Assembly (NCBI GenBank): GCA_031761405.1
Contig: JASEVX010000017.1
Location: 8,748,798 to 8,812,797, forward strand
Source: Serripes groenlandicus
Taxonomy: Eukaryota; Mollusca; Bivalvia; Cardiida; Cardiidae
Length of the DNA stretch: 64,000 nucleotides
Direction of reading: 5' to 3'
The notes under the pieces were generated by a model. It ran no database searches. It was not told the DNA's origin and worked only from the letters and a program-made list of their open reading frames with translations. Position 1 is the first letter of the stretch. Every line of letters begins with the position of its first letter. A program made the translations under genes and the position numbers. Positions 10,213 to 21,119 of this stretch are shown piece by piece.

Positions 10213-12178
10213 GCTCACCAGAGCACAAAGTGCTCAAGGTGAGTTATTGTGATCGCCTTCTGTCAGTCGTCAACATTTGCTTGTTAACACTCTAGAGGCA
10301 ACATTTTGCATCCAATCTTCATGAAAGATTATCAGAACATATATCTTCATAAAATCTAGACTAAGCTCGAATCTGGGTCATGTCGGGTCAAAAACTAGGT
10401 CACTAGGCCAACTTTAATGAAAATCTTGTTTACACTCTGGAAGTCACATTTTTGGCTTGAGCATGTTGAAACTTTGTCAGAATGTTTGTCTTAGTAATAT
10501 TTAGGCCAAGTTCGAATATAGGTCAAAAACTAGGTCACTAGGCTAAATTTAAGGAAAATCTTGTTAACACTCTGGAAGCCGCGTTTTAAACTTGAGCATG
10601 TTGAAACTTTTTTAGAAAGTTTGTCCTGATGATATCTAGGCCAATTCGAATACGGGTCATGTCTGTTTAAAAACTAGGTCACTAGGCCAAATTTAAGGAA
10701 CATCTTGTTGACACTGGAAGCCACATGTTTGGCTTTAGCATGTTGAAAATTTGTCAAAATGTTTGTCTTAGTGATATCTAGGCCAAGTTCGAATATAGGT
10801 CATGTCAGGTCAAAAACTAGGTCACTAGGCCAAATTTAAGGAAAATCTGGTTTAACACTCTGGAAGCCACATTTTTGGTTGAGCATGTTGAAACTTTGTC
10901 AGGATATTTGTCTTGATGATATCTAGGCTAACTTCGAATATGGGTTTGGTCAGAACAAAAACTAGGTCACTAGGCTATATTGTAGAAATATCTTGTCAAC
11001 ACTAAAGAGATCACATTTTTAGCTCACCTGAGCTTTGCTCAAGGTGAGTTATTGTGATCGCCTTTTGTCCGGCGTCCGTCGTGCGTCAACTTCTTCTCCT
11101 CAGTAACCAGCGGGTCAATTGGGATGAAACTTCACAGAAAGCATCCTCTCAATGACCTCACCAGATTTCCTTCAAATTTTTGGGATCCATGCAGAATTCT
11201 GGTTTCCATGGCAACGAAATGAAAAAAACTTCAAAATTCTTCTTCTCCCAAACTGGTTGGCAGATTTTCAAATAATTTTGTAGAAATGTTCCTTGGATGA
11301 CCCTCTATAAGATTCCTTCATGCCATGTTGATTGGTCAAAAAACATGGCCGCCAGGGGGGGCGGGGCTATTTTGCCTTACATGGCTACAGTGCAAACTTA
11401 AAAAATCTTCTCCGAAAGTGTCTGGCCGATTTTCAAATAATTTTGTAGAAATGTTCCTTGGATGACCCTCTATCAGATTCCTTCAAGCCATGTTGATTGG
11501 TCAAAAAACATGGCCGCCAGGGGTGCGGGGCTATTTTGCCTTATATGGCTATAGTGAAAACTTAAAAAAGCTTCTCCGAAAGTGTCAGACCGATTTTCAA
11601 ATAATTTTGTAGAAATGTTCCTTGGATGACCCTCTATCAGATTCCTTTAAGCCATGTTGATTGGTCAAAAGTTATGGCCACCAGGGGGGGGGGGGGGGGG
11701 GGGGCGGGGCTATTTTGCCTTATATAGCTATAGTGCAAACTTAAAAAATCTTCTTCTCCAAAAGTGTCAGGCCGATTTTCAAATAATTTTGTAGAAATGT
11801 TCCTAGGGTGACCCTCTATCAGATTCCTTCAAGCCAAGTCGATTGGTCGGAAACTATGTCCGCCAGATGGCGGGGCTTATATAGCTAAAGTGGAAAAAAA
11901 AATCAGGTGAGCGATTCCAGGGCCATCATGGCCCTCTTGTTTACTTGAATAGCTTGAAACTTTGTCAGAAAGTTTATCTTGATGACATCTAGGCCAGGTT
12001 TGAATATGGGTCATATCAGGTCAAACATTAGGTCATTATGTCGCATTTTTGACTTGAGCAGCTTGAAATTTTGTCATAAAGTTTGTCTTGATGATATTGC
12101 CATTGGCGCTGAAAAAGTTAATTCTTAAATAGCCCATTCTCAGGTGAGCGATTCCAGGGCCTGATGGCCCTCTTGTAT
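10213..12178 (+). mobile_element. AGCTCACC-family element, outer copy of a nested pair
   Basis: Left TTAGCTCACCAGAGCACAAA with complementary GCTCAAGGTGAGTTATTGTG; right CAGGTGAGCGATTCCAGGGC then CTGATGGCCCTCTTGTAT. The interior before 11020 is a tandem of about 145 bp built on 'aaaactaggtcactaggccaaatttaaggaaaatcttgtt' and 'aacactctggaagccacatttt'. The same theme resumes after 11942, showing that the segment 11027-11942 is an insertion. Confidence 0.65.
11027..11942 (+). mobile_element. AGCTCACC-family element, inner copy inserted in the outer one
   Basis: Left TTTTAGCTCACCTGAGCTTT; right CAGGTGAGCGATTCCAGGGC CATCATGGCCCTCTTGTTT. The interior is about four units of roughly 170 bp containing 'gaaatgttccttggatgaccctctatcagattccttcaagcc' and ATGGCCGCCAGGGG. 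One unit has a 21-base run of G at about 11684-11704. Confidence 0.7.
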
Positions 12179-12677
12179 ATGTACGGTATACCATGGTTTA
12201 TATCTAAATTACCTTGTTAACACTACATGCCACATTGAACGTCTAATATTTATGAAAGTCCCATCAGAACCTTCATCACCATCAAATTTAACAACTTGCT
12301 CACGTGGGGTCAAAAACTTGATCTCTAGGGCACATTTTAGAAAGATAATCCTTACAAACACATTATAGGTCACATTTTCATCGAATCTTCATTAGAAAAC
12401 AACAGAACAATTATCTCCACCAAATGCCAGTCGGGTTCGTAACGGGGTCATCTCCGATCAAAAACTAGGTCACAAGGTCAACTTTTAGAAAACCATTGGG
12501 AACATACTAAAGGCCAAATATTTCATCAAATCTTTATTAATCGGAACATTCATCTGGATCGAATCGAAGTCCGATTTGAAACGGAGTCTAGAATGGTCCT
12601 ATATTATGTCATTTTAGAAAAACCTTGTGAACATAATAGTTTAGTAACTGATATACCAAGGTGGTCCACAAGTTTTT

Positions 12678-14518
12678 CAGCTCACCTGAGCAGGAAGTTT
12701 TCAGAGGTGAGCTGTTCCGTTATATAACTTCTGCCTTTGTAGGCACACCTTCACCTTGTGTAGTAATCCTTCGTAGAGTGAAGGTAAAACCGTCACCACA
12801 ATAACAAACGTAGTATTTTATGTAAATATGTTCCTTTGACTATCTTTCAAAATACTAAAAAAAAAAAAAAAAATCAGATTGTGTGTCACAGGACTTGTGT
12901 CTACATCTTGATTTCTTTTTCCATTTCTAGTGCGTTTTGGAATAAGTTCTAGTTTCTTAAATCTTACAGACGTCTACTATAACATTGGAGTTTTTCTAGA
13001 GTTCATAAATTTCTGGAGAGCATCTACCATCGTCAACTACATTACAGTCCACAATTAACTGAAGCAAGCAATGTTCTTTTACACCTGGTTTTATGTTGAT
13101 AAGTTCATTCAATATATTGTTAAAATCATCTAAAATTGGATCTCTGTTTTCCTGTGGGCCGTCACAAACGGTAAGAAAATGTTCAAGAGTTTCTGATTCT
13201 TTTTCACATATCAGGCATAAAGGATTCACTTCGTTTTGATTAAATTTAGCTCTATTTGTTTGTAATATATATGTTCCTGTGAGTATTTTTGTTTTCACAG
13301 GTATTCTAATCACATCTCGGGAACTTTTAGAGTATGGTTTTATTGCTGACATTTTCCAGGTTTATGCGTCTTGGACAGAAAATTCAGACTAGAATATAGT
13401 TCAGACTGGGAGATGATCCTATCAACGCAATACTTGTACACATGTTTGTCAATTAGTCTTTTCCACTCACTTTTCTCACATATGGAATTTAAAAGTAGTT
13501 CTGGTTCAGGAAGTTCGTACAAAATAAGCAGTTTTTTTATGACTATAAACCAGCTGTGACTATTAAATGACTTGGAACCCAGGTGTGAAATAGCTAATCT
13601 TCTTTCCACGGAGTTGTCTGCAAGTCTTGTAATGTTGCCAAATAATGAAAGCATCTTCTTTGTATAACGCTATCCAGCGGAATGGTACCAGATAACATAT
13701 AGATTGCTGAATCAGTATTTACTATTCTGATTACTCCCCGTTCGTCGTTTGTCAACAAGTCATAATAACGACATCTCCTAAACTTCTTGGGTGGTGCCCT
13801 TTCAACATTGTTCAAAGAAATGAAGACCATTGCAACCGAAAGGATTTAAAAGAAAAAAAAATGAAAATGTTCTTGTCAAATCCAAAAGAGCTTAGATTTG
13901 GTGTGTAGCATTGTCTAGTGGTCCTCTACCAAGATTGTTTAAAATTATGCCCCTGGGGGTCACATGTTTCACAAAGAGATATATAGGAAAAACGTTGAAA
14001 ATCTTTTTCGAAAATCTTCTTCGAAAATCTTCTTTTCTATAACCGAAAGGGCTAGAGTTAAGATATTAGGTGTGTAGTATTATATCGTGGTCATCTACCA
14101 ATATTGTCTGGGAAAAACTTTGAAAACATTCTTGGATATTTGATGTGTGAAAAAATGTCTACTAAAAAATTTCAAAATTGATGACGCCTGTTTTACATAG
14201 AGATTTATACGGAAACTTTAAAAATCTTCTTGTCTGACACCAAAGGCCTATAGCTTACATAATTGGTATGTAGCCTTGTCCAAATTATGCGCTAGTAAAC
14301 ATTGGTGGCGCCCCTGGGGTCACCTGTTATACAGAGATAAAGGAAACATTTGAAATCTTATCTGAAACAAGCCCATCAGTTTCCTTGTGTTATATTAATT
14401 TGACAAAAGACGGACAACATTGATTGGGTTATTTTGCCTTTTGGCAAGTGGAGCTATACTTAATATTCGGCCTCTTGTATTGGGTGAGCGATCCAGGGCC
14501 ATCATGTTCCTCTTGTTT
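12678..14518 (+). mobile_element. AGCTCACC-family element split by a LINE fragment
   Basis: Starts TTTTCAGCTCACCTGAGCAG ... AGAGGTGAGCTGTTCCG and ends GGGTGAGCGATCCAGGGCCA TCATGTTCCTCTTGTTT. A LINE remnant on the opposite strand occupies about 12960-13840, after which the 'gtggtcctctaccaagattgttt' type interior of this family continues. Confidence 0.55.
12996..13830 (-). pseudogene. Degraded non-LTR retrotransposon (LINE), C-terminal part of ORF2
   Basis: Three overlapping minus-strand frames (13830-13594, 13654-13340, 13352-12996) form one protein interrupted by two frameshifts. The first frame has 'GTIPLDSVIQRR'. The second has 'LFGNITRLADNSVERRLAIS' followed by SHSWF. The third ends with a Cys-x2-Cys-x8-His-x4-Cys-like finger (CLICEKESETLEHFLTVC). 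This is the region that follows reverse transcriptase in bivalve LINE ORF2 proteins. No reverse-transcriptase or endonuclease domain remains. The copy is dead and 5'-truncated, as is usual for LINEs. Confidence 0.7.
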
Positions 14519-14719
14519 ACAAGTTTGATTTGGCTGGAATCTTAATTTGAACATAATTGAAAGTACTTCTCCAGGAAAATTAAGTGCGTGTGACCAGTTC
14601 AGTTCTGGATCGACATGTACATTATCTAAAATTAGTCTCAATGAGCTTTAAAGAAGTTTCTGTATTACTTTCTCTTTGGATTCTAGAGATTTCGTCTAAT
14701 TATCAGTTTTGATATTAAA

Positions 14720-15870
14720 GGTGATATTCGGAGTTTTAACCGTTTGGCCCCTTTTTCCTGAATTTAGTGTCAGAATTGTGCTAATGAAGTAATTTCTCAA
14801 ACAAAGTTGCGAAAATGCCTTAAATTGGCTTTCTAATTACTGTTGTGAAATGGGTACTTGTTTATGTCCCCTTAATTATCGATCGGTGACGTCATTGGTC
14901 GCCTGCATAACGGTTACTAGCATAGATCTATCTATATGCGTGTCGGATAATATAACTAATTCAAGCTTAGAAGTTTATTTGTTACTCTGTGTACAGTTTA
15001 CAATGTATTATGAGGTAATATTAACAACAGACATAATATTATAAAACAAACGCTATGAGGTAATGCATCACTAAAGTAAGGGGATCAAAAAGTACAGAGC
15101 TGCGTCAAATGCTGAAATAAGTACAGGTCAGGAGAAAAAAATAACATAAGCCAGGTGGCATGCTAGCCGATCGACGACAGCATTATTTAAAGTTAAATAA
15201 AAACCATACAGACATGTCGTTCAATACTTAAAACATTATAATTATACATCTTAGTTTGACATGAGAAACACTAAGCACTCAGTATTGGTATCATTTTAAT
15301 ATTTTGTTTATTTAAGGTTTGTTAAACACAGACACAGTCGAGATGATGTTGTTGACTGTCGTATTGCTATAATAAAAGATGAAAATAAACAGTTGGATAC
15401 AATCAGGCATGAAATATCAACCATATTTGAGATGGTGAATAAGGAGACATCATCTCAATACTACAACTAAACATTTTTATGAACAAGTTATGTGCGTTTT
15501 ATACTGATGATTATGCTTTTGAAAAAACGATGATGGTTAGCAAACCATAAAACCAAGACATTATGTTTTACGATTATGTAAATCCCGCTTTACGTTTAAC
15601 ATTTTATTAACATTTACAGTTCGCGCATGACTGTGTTTAATTTCATATTTAGATAATGCAAGGAAAGGCGAGTTTTGTCTTCATAAACAACATTTTAAAA
15701 CCCTTTCCTCATTGTCGACCTTTATTGCCACAGGGACATCCAATGGTCTTTTGAAGACATGGCATGAACAGAAGCAATCGCTCATATTAAAAAGAATCCT
15801 GCTTTTAACATAATGACTTCGTGTTTACAGTCATCGTCATTACATGTAATTTGAAACACAGCGGAACATA
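14720..15870 (+). repeat. Duplicated segment, copy 1 of an inverted pair
   Basis: Colinear similarity to the reverse complement of about 25385-26740. Shared stretches include 'gtgcgttttatactgatgattatgcttttgaaaa', 'cattgtcgacctttattgccacaggg', 'gtacaggtcag' and 'gtttatttaa..gttaaacacagacacagt.gagatgatg'. A shorter fragment recurs at 30505-30598. This copy contains the coding-like segment 15316-15471. Confidence 0.6.
15316..15471 (+). CDS. Orphan terminal-exon-like coding segment, unrecognised
   Basis: After tttatttaag the frame starting ttt-gtt-aaa-cac runs 50 codons to TAA. It reads FVKHRHSRDDVVDC, RIAIIKDENKQLDTIRH, EISTIFEMVNKETSSQYYN. It is rich in charged residues, probably helical, and looks like the end of a coiled-coil-like protein. 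I do not recognise the family. It sits inside a duplicated segment. The inverted copy (25385-26740) has the same flanks, but its frame is disrupted and split by about 250 bases. It could be a real last exon, a gene fragment carried by a repeat, or a pseudogene. Confidence 0.35.
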
Positions 15871-15981
15871 CTCTTGGTCTAATAATTTACTTATATTTAT
15901 TTCATATAAAGCATAATAATCCTTCATATATATCTACCCACCTTTACTCGAACGTATCAGAAGTTAGAGGAAGTCTCCAAC

Positions 15982-16276
15982 ACCCCTACTCAAGGATCGC
16001 CCTTTGTCCGTTGTGCATCGGCATCTTCTCTGTAACAAGTGGGTCAATTTGGATGAGACTTCACAGAAAGCATCCTGTCAATTACCTTCAAATTTTGTTG
16101 ATCCATGCAGTATTCTGGTTTCCTTGTATGGCTATATTGAAAACTTTAAAAAAATCTTCAAGTATCTGTCCAATTTCCAAATAATGTTGTAGTAATGTTT
16201 CTTTTGGTGACCTTCTAACTGATTCCTTCAAGCCATGTTGATTGATCGAAACACGTGTTCGCCAGGGTCAGGATTG
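15982..16276 (+). mobile_element. Truncated AGCTCACC-family interior
   Basis: 'ggatcgccctttgtccgttgtgcatcggcatcttctctgtaacaagtgggtcaattt.gatgagacttcacagaaagcatcc' matches the interior at 11050-11200. Both termini are missing. Confidence 0.55.
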
Positions 16277-16279
16277 TTT

Positions 16280-16383
16280 GGAATGATATGACTAGTGTGA
16301 ACACCGGAGACCGGGAATGATATGACTAGTGTGAACACCAGAGACCGGGAATGATATGACTAGTGTGAACACCGGAGAGAGCA
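16280..16383 (+). repeat. Three copies of a ~35-bp tandem unit
   Basis: The unit is GGAATGATATGACTAGTGTG AACACCGGAGACCGG, beginning at 16280, 16315 and 16349. The three copies are almost identical. Confidence 0.85.
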
Positions 16384-16408
16384 ATATCCCTAGTATCAGC
16401 TTCAGTTT

Positions 16409-16876
16409 TTAGCTCACCTGCACACTTCGTGCTCAGATGAGCTATTGTGAACACTCGCCGTCCGCCGTCGTCTGTCTATCCGTATGTTTACATTGCTTAA
16501 CCAATGAACCAAATTCAAAATAATTTCACAGAAATGTCTTAGGTGGTCATATTTCAAAGTGGATCAAATAATTTAGTTCCATGGAGAACTTTGGTTGCCG
16601 CGGATTCAGAAAGACGGAAAAGTGCTAAAACTTTAAAAATCTTATTGTCCAAAAGTACAGGCTCTATTTGAAAATTAATTTGCACAAATGTTCCTTGGAT
16701 GACTCTTCCAAAAATACCAGCCAGGTTCTTTTTTAAAAAAGGGCACTAGGGTTAGATTGTTCAAATTATTCCGATCTGTTGATAATTATGACCTCAAGGG
16801 AGGCAGGTCTTTGATAACTGTTAAAGTTCTATTAAATCAGGTGAGCGATATTTGACTATCATGGTCCTTTTATTTA
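16409..16876 (+). mobile_element. AGCTCACC-family element
   Basis: Left TTTAGCTCACCTGCACACTT with complementary GTGCTCAGATGAGCTATTGTG; right AAATCAGGTGAGCGATATTT..ATCATGGTCCTTTTATTT. This is a short version with one interior unit. Confidence 0.65.
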
Positions 16877-16892
16877 AGTTACAGGACAGTGC

Positions 16893-17122
16893 TTAATCCT
16901 TTCCCTCATACGACAATTCTGCAGCAGACGACTTTGAACATATTTTGTCAACAAATAGAAAATCTCTATAATTGAAGGGATAACCTATGACAAAAAGTGG
17001 AAAACAATGTGGCAAAAGGAAAAATTGCACGTTTTGTGCAATTTCTTCTTTTGTCACTATGTTTTCAAAAAGCCGTCTGCTGCAGAAGCGTCAGAAAGCG
17101 TCTATATGAGGGAAAGGGTTAA
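16893..17122 (+). mobile_element. MITE-A copy
   Basis: Left TTAATCCTTTCCCTCATACG; right TATGAGGGAAAGGGTTAA. The central GAAAAATTGCACGTTTTGTG hairpin is intact. The family's chance open frame (WQKEKLHVLCNFFFCHYVF) is present in this copy. Confidence 0.85.
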
Positions 17123-17365
17123 TACAGATCTCTGTGTATTGTTTTTTGGTAAAGACATGTTGTATCTAGACATATGGTTTATGATCGCTTATTTCATTTC
17201 AACCACTGTGAGCAGTTAAAAAGATTGTAAATCTGTCTTGTCACAACCTCAATATGCATACCTATATTTAACTAAATGTCATGCCCTAATTGTCAAAATA
17301 ACCAAGGCAATACACTTGTCATATATATGTACTCTATGGTTGGTTGTTATACCCTAGCAAACATA

Positions 17366-17594
17366 ATTTGAGCCGTTCCACCAGAAAACCAACATCATGG
17401 AATCTGCGTAATGTATCGATCCAGATCAACATGCAGTCCGTGCAGGTTAATGCGGTCCAACACATTCCGTCTCATGGAGATAGAGGTATAGAGTAATGAT
17501 TGCTGAAACAGAAAATCCACAGGAGGCGAAAAGTGTCTGTCCGGGTTAGCCTGCTTGACCACAATGTTGGTTTTCTCCCGTAACGGCTCATATG
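17366..17594. mobile_element. MITE-C copy
   Basis: Terminal inverted pair TTTGAGCCGTTCCACCAGAA AACCAACAT and ATGTTGGTTTTCTCCCGTAA CGGCTCATATG. It has the subterminal CTGCGTAATGTATCGATCC and the interior 'cagaaaatccacaggaggcgaaaagtgtctgtccgggtt'. Confidence 0.85.
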
Positions 17595-17651
17595 TCTGTA
17601 GCGGTTTGATGATCCATTAGTAGGTCACGAAGTTTTGCTGAGCAAGCTTCT

Positions 17652-17830
17652 ATAATCCTTGACCACATACACTAATTCTGCAGCAGATGACTTTGACAAG
17701 TTAAATAAAGAAACAGTGTGGACAAAGGAGAAATTACTCATCATGAGCAATTTCACTTTTGGCCACAATGTTTTCAAAAGTCGTCTGCTGGTATTGCGTC
17801 AAAATGCGTCTGCAGGTGGGAAAGGGTTTA
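17652..17830 (+). mobile_element. MITE-A copy, internally shortened
   Basis: ATAATCCTTGACCACATACA on the left and GCAGGTGGGAAAGGGTTTA on the right, with CTGCAGCAGATGACTTTGA and GTCGTCTGCTGGTATTGCG boxes. It ends 46 bases before the coding-like segment at 17877. Confidence 0.7.
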
Positions 17831-17876
17831 TTCGTAAGTTATTTTAATTAAACTTGGATTTGATATAACTTATACA

Positions 17877-18020
17877 GGTGGATTCATATGTGCGTGAAAT
17901 TAGCCGGAGTTTCGCCCGACTTCTACAGACAGAACGAGATTTGTTACGGCTGGGTAGAACATCCGTAGTATTCGAAACTCTGGCTGTTCAGACTGATTGG
18001 ATTGTTAATGAAAAACGATA
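17877..18020 (+). CDS. Candidate terminal exon of an unrecognised gene
   Basis: A good acceptor (gatataacttatacag) is followed by 47 codons and TAA. They read VDSYVREISRSFARLLQTER, DLLRLGRTSVVFETLAVQTD, WIVNEKR. Composition (Arg/Leu/Glu-rich, varied codons) differs from the AT-rich surroundings and looks like constrained coding sequence. An earlier exon must exist, but I could not identify it between FEN1 and here. The family is not recognised; a helical, non-membrane C-terminus is all that can be said. Confidence 0.45.
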
Positions 18021-18125
18021 ACATCAAATTAAAAAAAAAAAAGGTAATTAATGGGTTTTTTATTAAGTGAAAAACACATTAAATGCTTTCCCTGTAATAG
18101 ATGCCATTGGTGCACACACCCCTTA

Positions 18126-18177
18126 AACCAATTTGAGCCATTCCACGAGAAAACCAAAATTGTGGACTTTGCTTAAT
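18126..18177. mobile_element. MITE-C left-end fragment
   Basis: AATTTGAGCCATTCCACGAG AAAACCAAAATTGTGGACTTTGC is the MITE-C terminus. The rest is missing. Confidence 0.6.
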
Positions 18178-18213
18178 TACATGTATGTGTGATGCAATCA
18201 GACGACACTAAAA

Positions 18214-18247
18214 CCAGAGACATATAAACACATGTTTATATGTCTCT
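18214..18247. repeat. Near-perfect palindrome flanked by CTAAAAC direct repeats
   Basis: CAGAGACATATAAACA and TGTTTATATGTCTCTG are exact reverse complements separated by two bases. CTAAAAC lies directly on each side, like a 7-bp target duplication. The same terminal sequence occurs singly near 32731 and, inverted, near 34480. Confidence 0.7.
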
Positions 18248-18574
18248 GCTAAAACTACACCCATTTAATGTTCACCTTTTTTTGAAACCTTATGAATGAA
18301 GGTATTGTTTGCTTCCTTATCGGCATTGTGGGGTTGGGTTGAAAATAACCCAAACGTTTGGATGTTTACGCCAATGCAAATTCTGGATGTATTTTTTTGA
18401 ATTATTTTGTTTTCAAAAATAAAACAACTATTTTTTCAAATATCAAATATTAAACGTAGAGGCGAAAACAAGCGCATGCTTGTTCTTATAAAAATCAATT
18501 CAAGTTTAGTGCACGAAGACAATTTACTATTCTGAGAGACAAGACATTTGATGAACGAATTTACACAATGTGAT

Positions 18575-18654
18575 TTCTTGCGAGTACCCGAGTACTCGAT
18601 CGGAAGAGTTCACGAGTACCCGAGTACTAATATCGGTACTCGTTCCCATCCCTA
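18575..18654 (-). mobile_element. Possible hAT-like element terminus
   Basis: Repeated GAGTACCCGAGTACT stretches end in TCGGTACTCGTTCCCATCCC TAC. In reverse orientation this reads GTAGGGATGGGAACGAGTAC, which resembles ends of short hAT-derived elements. The other end is not identified. Confidence 0.35.
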
Positions 18655-18864
18655 CTTGAAATTAATATAAATAAAACAACTTACCACAGCAGCATAGGCC
18701 TTGGAATTTTTGTGACATATGCAAAAGTGTTTTCAATTCAATTAGAAAGTAAAACTTTCATTTATAGATTTTCCACAGTTTAACTTGTGCACGTGTCTAG
18801 ACGTATCGGCATTAGTCAATTGTCAGGTGCATTGTGTTTTCAACTCTCTTAACACTATGAACTT

Positions 18865-19093
18865 TTAACCCTTTCCCTCATATAGACGCTTTCTGACGCC
18901 TCTGCAGCAGACGGTCTTTTGAAAACATAGTGACAAAAGAAGAAATTGCTCAAAACGAGCAATTTCTCCTTTTGCCACAATGTTTTCCACTTTTAGTCAT
19001 AGGTTATCCATTTAATTATAGAGATTTTCTAATTTTTGACGAAATAAGTTCAAAGTCGTCTGCTGCAGAATTGTCGCATGAGGGAAAGGGTTC
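18865..19093 (-). mobile_element. MITE-A copy
   Basis: TTAACCCTTTCCCTCATATAG on the left; CGCATGAGGGAAAGGGTT then CA on the right, so the right TTAA has decayed to TTCA. Confidence 0.85.
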
Positions 19094-19500
19094 ATATATA
19101 GCCTAGTGGATATTTCATTAGTGTTTATTGTATTATCACTTACAAACGAGTTTACTAAGATGATTTGCCTCGAGCTTTTGGCGAGCGTCATATTCATCTT
19201 AGTTAACGAGTTTATTAAAAGTGATCATAAAAAAACACGAATGAGATATTCTATTCATCACATAAAGTGATTAATGAGGCGTATAAAGAAAAAAATGTAC
19301 ATGAAATTTGCCGGTGTTGACGCCAAAGAGACTAACGTTATAACGTCAAACCGCTGACGTAACGTCATTTTCATTGTTTGGTTGCCGCGTTGTAAAAAAG
19401 ACTTGAGCGTTAGACTTGAAACCAAACCAGTAGTATCATAGTATATTATGTAATGGGATATTGACACTCCCAGAGAGGGCTTTATGTGAGAAATAGAGGA
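19094..19500 (+). repeat. Interspersed repeat shared with 47660-48005
   Basis: 'tttcattagtgtttattgtattatcactt..aacgag..gagcgtcatattcatcttagttaacga' through 'gagagggctttatgtga' matches 47660-48005. Conserved stretches include 'gtgtac..aaatttgccggt' and 'caaaccgctgacgt'. No coding frame persists between copies. Confidence 0.6.
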
Positions 19501-19700
19501 TATCTGTTTGGTTTGAGTGGATATGGAATATATTTCATCGAAAAGTGATACAATTTTAATATATATTTAGCATAAAATAAAAAGAAAATTTGTTTGTCTT
19601 GAGTGGATATGGAAATATCTCCTCGAGAAGTGAGCTACTCGCTCGTGAAGATATTAAAATTGTATCACTTCTCGAGATATATTCCCTATCCACACAAAAC
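19500..19700. repeat. Inverted repeat of about 60-bp arms
   Basis: GAGTGGATATGGAATATATT ... AAGTGATACAATTTTAATAT on the left is repeated inverted as ATATTAAAATTGTATCACTT ... ATATATTCCCTATCCAC near 19651-19693. An extra GAGTGGATATGG copy lies between. Confidence 0.6.
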
Positions 19701-19727
19701 AAACACATTTTCTTTTTATTTAATGCT

Positions 19728-20390
19728 AATTGATGACGAAGGAATGGAACTATTTAGTGTCTTCGAATCTGTGTGAATGTCCTATTCAAACACAGTTTGT
19801 CCGCCATATTGAAAAGTTGTAACGAGAAAAAATATGGATTACCTTCACAGGTGTTTGTATTGATTCAGATTGATAATTTTACGCCCCTATATTGTATCCT
19901 TAATGTGTTAAGTATAGCCTGTAAAATAATGAAGTTATCAATGCGGTACATACACCTGTGAACACATCTATTCGATTTATGTGTTTACTAGGCCACAATT
20001 AAAAAAATGTTTGTTTGCTGCTTCCAACCCATGCCAATTAGGGGTGGGTAGGTAGGTAAATAAAAAAAAATCTCAGACAGACTTGCAACTTTTTTATTTT
20101 ATTATGATTAAAAGGAAAGGAACGGAAAAAAAAATCGTGCGGAAGCGGCAAACAAACAATAGTTTATTTTAGGCCCTACACAATTTCAGACAATGACAAT
20201 AAGTCCGATTTGTTAAATTTACGGAATACGGACATATACATTTGTCAAGCTAAGTGTATCAGTTTTATCAGGCATACCTATATCACTCACAGTGCGGGTG
20301 ATATCAGTGAGTGATATTGATTTTACTTCACTGATAGAACACAATACTTCACCATTAAGCATAAACTAAAAAGACATATTCGTCATTACT
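19728..20390 (+). repeat. Interspersed repeat shared with 60325-60600
   Basis: 'tgatgacgaaggaatggaactatttagtgt.ttcg' and 'ggcatacctatatca..cacagtg.gggtgatatcagtgagtgatat.gatttta' occur in the same order and strand at 60325-60600. That copy is deleted in the middle relative to this one. Confidence 0.55.
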
Positions 20391-20589
20391 TGAAGACAAA
20401 CTTGAATCAAATAAGGCAGTTCCATATATTCACTGCAAGATGAGTTGGGCTTTTAATGTTCACATCGCTATGTATGAGTCACGGTTGGCGATTTGAAGTC
20501 TTCTTACAACAGTTTGCGCACAGTTAAGACTTGTGAGCATGCTCTAACGAGCAGTCTCGTCAGAGCCTTCACTGTCCGCGTGTATGTAG

Positions 20590-20836
20590 CCGAGCCCCAG
20601 CAACTGAGTCGGTAGCGATGCGGGCTGTCAATCCACGGGTTGAGAGTTCGAGCCAAAGCTCGGCCAACATTCTTTCCGACGTTGACACAAGTCACTGTAA
20701 CAAGCGCCGTTCGTCTTCCACCAATGGGCTAACAGTCTATGTTGAAAACCAGTCAGTCGCTTGTAAAGTCTGTTGTATGGAGTACTGATGAGCGAAAGCC
20801 AGGAGACACGCGAGTAGGTGAACTAGCGGCCGGTAT
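20590..20836 (+). mobile_element. tRNA-derived SINE, family 1
   Basis: The head has an A-box-like ACTGAGTCGGTAGCGATGCG and a B-box-like GAGAGTTCGAGCC. The body has 'cgttcgtcttccaccaatgggctaacagtctatg', shared with copies at 49149 and 58696. The tail is 'gacacgcgagtaggtgaactagcggccg'. Confidence 0.7.
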
Positions 20837-21119
20837 ATGACTGGAAATGGCGTTAATCCCGAATCAAATCAAACCGTGTATATGTATCGTAAAGACCAAG
20901 ATATAACTTGTGACAAACCATTAGAATTGTATTATCACAGTGGTTCCTCAAAAAGAGTCCGTATCTTGGAAAAGGTACAACTTGACATTTCTTTATCAGT
21001 CTGTGTGAATGCAAAGGCTGCTATGGGTCTATTCTGTGCACAAAAGTCAATGAGTACGTCTTCGCACGGACGGGCCCATATGATTCACGGTTACGGAAAT
21101 GCAATAAGACTGGAAATCT

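Noticed and set aside
17007..17219. Conserved short protein [29 protein letters not shown] found in several places (also 28071, 41732, 51361, 58892)
   Set aside because: It lies entirely within MITE-A on the strand that happens to be open; conservation is that of the DNA element, and many copies are broken.
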